A stretch of 64,000 nt of DNA from Lysinibacillus xylanilyticus. Lineage in GTDB: Bacteria > Bacillota > Bacilli > Bacillales_A > Planococcaceae. The position numbers and the translations under genes are program-made. The DNA is taken from assembly GCF_001708185.1 (NCBI RefSeq), contig NZ_MDDN01000003.1:124001-188000 (forward strand), given 5' to 3'. Below, one piece after another: positions 60,962-64,000 of the stretch. Position 1 is the first letter of the stretch; every line of letters starts with the position of its first letter. Under the pieces are notes generated by a model. That model worked only from the letters and a program-made list of their open reading frames with translations, had not been told where the DNA came from and made no database searches.

Positions 60962-61573
60962 ATGGAGCCTAAACTTACTATTGATGAAAAAAAGAAAATA
61001 AAAAGATCTACTATTCTAAACGCCGCAATCAAATTATATAGCGAGAATGGTTTTGCAGAGACAAAAGTTGCCGAAATAGCGAAGGAGGCAGGCGTTAGTT
61101 TTGGTACTGTATTTACGTACTTTGATTCAAAAGAAGCTCTTTATGAATCAGCGTTTTTAGAGCCATTGGAGGAAATCAAAACATATTTTATCGAGATAGA
61201 AAAACACTTTAAAGGTGAGCCTCTTGAAGTCGTGAAGGAAATGATAGATTGCCATGTACAACTGTTTTCAAAGAGAAATGAATACCTTCGTATAATTCAG
61301 CAGGTTCTTGCGAGACCTGATCGATTTCCAAAACTTTTTAATGAACTAAACGATTTCGTAAATGGCTTTATCGTCAGTATTCATCCAGTTATTGAAGTCG
61401 GGCAAAAGCTTGGTTACTTTTATGAAGAACCAACGTCATTAATTGCTAAGTCATACTTATCCATCTTAAATGGGATGCGCTTAACGTTTGTAGATGAATC
61501 TACAAGCTTGATATGGAAGGATATAACGCGACAAGCACTAAGATTATTTGGTCCTATCATTAATGAGGGGTGA
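60962..61573 (+). CDS. TetR/AcrR-family transcriptional regulator
   Basis: A 203-residue repressor. The N-terminal helix-turn-helix reads ILNAAIKLYSENGFAETKVA, EIAKEAGVSFGTVFTYFDSK, the TetR signature. The C-terminal helices form the ligand domain (LRIIQQVLARPDRFPKLFNE). ATG with AAGGAG. The stop lies just before the MFS start, so the two form an operon under a strong promoter with a palindromic operator, probably derepressed by a substrate of the pump. Confidence 0.92.
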   Translation: MEPKLTIDEKKKIKRSTILNAAIKLYSENGFAETKVAEIAKEAGVSFGTVFTYFDSKEALYESAFLEPLEEIKTYFIEIEKHFKGEPLEVVKEMIDCHVQLFSKRNEYLRIIQQVLARPDRFPKLFNELNDFVNGFIVSIHPVIEVGQKLGYFYEEPTSLIAKSYLSILNGMRLTFVDESTSLIWKDITRQALRLFGPIINEG

Positions 61574-61578
61574 TTGAT

Positions 61579-62859
61579 ATGAATTTGAGAGAGATCCATC
61601 CAAATGTCAAACTTCGTCTAGCTATGCAATTTCTAGGCGGCCTTATTTCGATGGCTGTCATACCTTTTCTAGCAATCTATTTTTCTCAAAAAATCGGCGC
61701 TACAAAAACAGGTATTATTCTTATTATCATTGTGATAAGTGGGGTCATTGGTGGATTAATCGGAGGTCATGTCTCAGACAGAATAGGTCGAAAAAAAATA
61801 ATGATTTATTCTGAACTGGGTCTATTGCTTTCATATCTGTTTATAGCATTTTGTAATTCCCCTTGGTTTGACTTACCATATTTATCTGCAGCATTTTTTA
61901 TCATCAATATGTTCTGGGGTGGAATGTTTCAACCAGCAGCACAGGCCATGATTATTGATATTACTAATTCCGAATCGCGTAAGGTTGTATTTACAATTTG
62001 CTATTGGTTAGCTAATTTAGCAACTGCTATTGGAGGAATTATTGGCGCATTTCTTTTCAAAAATTACTTATTCGAATTATTTATTGGGATATCACTCATC
62101 TCTTTATTATCTGTATTAATAACCTTATTTTTTATTACGGAAACCTACACACCCGAACCTTCTTCTAAGACTTCAAATCAAACACAAAAATTTGCATTAA
62201 AAGCGATGTTTAAAAACTTTTCTACCGTGTTAAAAGATAAGCTGTTTATGTTGTATATTTTGGGAGCAATTTTTATTTTTTCTTTGGAACAGTCATTAAC
62301 TAACTATATTGGGATTCGTCTCGAAAAAGATATACCTCATCAGTCAGCTTCATTGTTTGGAATAGATTTCATACTTGATGGCACAAAGATGCTAGGTTTT
62401 CTTCGAACGGAGAATACAATTCTTGTAGTCCTCCTATCCGGTGTCGTATTATTCGTATTTAAAAAGTGGCGTGATCGTTGGACTTTAGTTACAGGGATGT
62501 TAATATTTTCGATCTGTTTTAGTGTTTTTGCCTTTACAAATAGCGTGTTGATTCTTTTTATTGCTATGTTTATTGGAACAATTGGTGAACTGATGTATGT
62601 TCCTATTAAACAAGCGATGATAGGGGAAATTGCACCACCAAACGCTCGTAGCACCTATATGGCTTTTAATAGTATGACGATCTATGGAGCAATAGTTGTT
62701 TCTTCGCTGCTGATCATCGTTGGGGAGTGGATTCCTCCAGTATATATGGGAGGATTGCTTCTTGTACTAGGATTAACGGGTACATTTTTGTTCTACATAA
62801 TAACAAAAACACTAGAATCTAAAATAAGTGAGGAAAATGAAAGGAAAATACCTGTTTAG
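61579..62859 (+). CDS. MFS efflux transporter (MdtG/YxlH-like)
   Basis: A protein of about 426 residues with twelve transmembrane helices. Motif A appears as GGHVSDRIGRKKIMI after helix 2; helix 5 has WLANLATAIGGIIGAFLF, as in drug/H+ antiporters. Two hydrophilic loops (about 195-215 and 245-270) flank helix 7. ATG 61579 has GAGGGG at good spacing; a GTG three codons earlier is inside that site. It is co-transcribed with tetR and is the likely target of that repressor. Confidence 0.9.
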   Translation: MNLREIHPNVKLRLAMQFLGGLISMAVIPFLAIYFSQKIGATKTGIILIIIVISGVIGGLIGGHVSDRIGRKKIMIYSELGLLLSYLFIAFCNSPWFDLPYLSAAFFIINMFWGGMFQPAAQAMIIDITNSESRKVVFTICYWLANLATAIGGIIGAFLFKNYLFELFIGISLISLLSVLITLFFITETYTPEPSSKTSNQTQKFALKAMFKNFSTVLKDKLFMLYILGAIFIFSLEQSLTNYIGIRLEKDIPHQSASLFGIDFILDGTKMLGFLRTENTILVVLLSGVVLFVFKKWRDRWTLVTGMLIFSICFSVFAFTNSVLILFIAMFIGTIGELMYVPIKQAMIGEIAPPNARSTYMAFNSMTIYGAIVVSSLLIIVGEWIPPVYMGGLLLVLGLTGTFLFYIITKTLESKISEENERKIPV

Positions 62860-62879
62860 AATGAAAGGATATCCTCCTC

Positions 62880-62910
62880 AGAAAACAAAAAAGTAAATTT
62901 TTGTTTTCTA
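62880..62910 (+). terminator. Inverted repeat after the efflux operon
   Basis: AGAAAACAAAAA / TTTTTGTTTTCT; no T-run follows, so its strength as a terminator is uncertain. Confidence 0.5.
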
Positions 62911-63042
62911 GGGAAAATAATTATGAATGCAATCGAGTAGTTTTCATAGTCAATTGTCTCAGGCTTTAAGTGGGGCGAATTCTAACAGGGAAGCCAGAAT
63001 AATAAATCATACGAAAGTGAGTTGCAAATAATAGTGGAGATA

Positions 63043-63435
63043 ATGAGTAAGGTTCATGTTTGGATGGGAATTAGCAACGTAGATAACGATACTTTTAATG
63101 CGTATTTTAAAATCGATTATAGTGATCCAGACATGGATATTGATGATCCAAAATATAAAATATGTGAATTTTGTAGGGATATTAATGAAAAATTTTATGA
63201 CGAGGATTGGATTGGTGTCTACTGGCAAGATAAATTAACAGACGTGGATGAATTTATTGAGGAACTATCAGTAGAGGGTGAGAAGATGGTTGAAATAAAA
63301 AAGATCTGTATTCACAAAGGAATAGAGAAAGTAAACACAATGTTTTATTATTTTGATCCGGAAATAGAAATTACTGATGTTAACAAGCTTTATAATGGAC
63401 TGCATTATATCGGATTATTCGATACCGACTTTTAG
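63043..63435 (+). CDS. Immunity protein 22 (Imm22) family protein
   Basis: A 130-residue acidic protein. The build VHVWMGISNVDNDTFNAYFK, then ICEFCRDINEKFYDEDWIGV is that of the Imm22 family found in polymorphic-toxin immunity loci, where small proteins neutralise secreted nuclease or other toxins. No toxin lies beside it, so it is an orphan immunity gene. ATG 63043 has GTGGAG upstream; a longer frame from 63022 is less likely. Confidence 0.8.
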   Translation: MSKVHVWMGISNVDNDTFNAYFKIDYSDPDMDIDDPKYKICEFCRDINEKFYDEDWIGVYWQDKLTDVDEFIEELSVEGEKMVEIKKICIHKGIEKVNTMFYYFDPEIEITDVNKLYNGLHYIGLFDTDF

Positions 63436-63582
63436 TGCAGTAAGTGTGTTAAAAGAGGAGGAAATTCCTTAGTAATAGGTGGTGTTTCTGCTCAAGAAAA
63501 GGAGCTGTTTCTAAGTTGCTTGGGAATATCCTTCTGCTCAAATGGCAAGAGATACTCGACATTTATAAAAAAGTTTGATTAA

Positions 63583-63616
63583 AAATCCTGTGTTGATAAA
63601 TGCAGGATTTTTTCTT
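63583..63616 (+). terminator. Rho-independent terminator
   Basis: AAATCCTG / CAGGATTT with a T-run. Confidence 0.75.
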
Positions 63617-63787
63617 GTACCACAAACTTGTGAGTTTTCCTCGCAAAACAGGCGGTTAATAAGTTAATTGAGACCACAATGAATATCTTTTCCTTCGAAA
63701 CGTCTAAAATGTAAGAATTGTAAAAATATTCATAATATCTTATTATAGTACTGTAAATGCTTTCATTGATAAGTGAGGAGGATGACA

Positions 63788-64000
63788 GTGTTAAGAGCAT
63801 TAAGAGTAGGTCTAGTTATTGAGCGAGCGAATCGGAAAAATTTAGTCGCACTATTAGCTGTTGTTATGATCGTTTTTGGCTTTATGTTTTATATAAATGC
63901 ACAAGCCGTTGGTAATCAAATTGTCGAGAAAAAGGGTGATTATTATTCAGCACAAGCTATACTATCAAAGTTTCAAATTAAAGATGCCTCAGAAACAGGT
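63788..64000 (+). CDS. Membrane protein, partial (possible ABC-2 type permease)
   Basis: 71 codons run to the end of the window without a stop. GAGGAGG precedes the GTG start by about nine bases. The N-terminus is basic (RALRVGLVIERANRKN), then one transmembrane helix (LVALLAVVMIVFGFMFYINA) and an external stretch. This is the usual opening of ABC-2 type permease proteins, but too little is visible to be sure. Confidence 0.55.
   Translation, partial: MLRALRVGLVIERANRKNLVALLAVVMIVFGFMFYINAQAVGNQIVEKKGDYYSAQAILSKFQIKDASETG

Overview
The window reads as chromosome of a low-GC Gram-positive spore former of the family Bacillaceae/Planococcaceae, most likely Lysinibacillus. The grounds are AT-rich codon use, strong AGGAGG-type ribosome sites with many TTG/GTG starts, T-box controlled tRNA synthetases, the bioX-bioW-bioF operon under a BirA-type palindrome (an arrangement described for Bacillus, now Lysinibacillus, sphaericus), and dispersed palindromic repeats. 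No rRNA, tRNA or CRISPR array was seen. Layout: 0.6-5 kb holds an SH3/excalibur secreted protein, an overlapping ECF sigma - PadR - HAAS/FtsW-like operon and a secreted propeller-like protein. 5-20 kb is mostly core: T-box argS, an MFS exporter, a pseudoprotease lipoprotein coupled to recQ, msrA, an LCP ligase, an AI-2E exporter, an alpha/beta hydrolase, a NUDIX gene broken by a palindromic repeat element, an aminotransferase, a P-loop protein and a crotonase. 20-24 kb has a catalytically degenerate tyrosine recombinase and the queuosine operon. That operon has two preQ1-I riboswitches, one before a gutted queF relic and one before queC-queD-queE. 23.8-27 kb is a decayed Tn3-family unit: a 38-bp terminal repeat, a resolvase, a dyad that may be res, a sigma/anti-sigma pair and a broken tnpA. 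28-34 kb carries bioXWF, bracketed by near-identical terminator repeats, and a transglutaminase - alpha-E - ATP-grasp operon. 34-42 kb has a triplicated 36-bp repeat, a XerC/D-type recombinase, a DinB protein, three tandem paralogous 49-56 aa microproteins with matching promoters and operators, a PAS-GGDEF-EAL protein, a VTT-domain protein and T-box proS. The 3' end of proS is repeated exactly (54 bp) 6.9 kb downstream. Between the copies lies an island of orphan immunity-like genes, decayed paralogues and a large serine recombinase relic, so the segment looks like an integrated element. The second proS copy is followed by a terminator that probably belonged to proS before insertion. 50-64 kb holds an SDR/LysR pair, a HEXXH protein, a GIY-YIG protein, a Dph6-like ATPase, a VOC protein, a MerR-EamA pair between insertion-sequence scars, a DHA2 drug exporter, a TetR-MFS efflux operon with a clear operator, an Imm22 protein and the start of a membrane protein cut by the window edge. 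The least described items are the microprotein cluster (37.0-37.7 kb), the proS island (42.8-49.8 kb) and the tandem preQ1 arrangement with its broken queF (21.5-21.9 kb).
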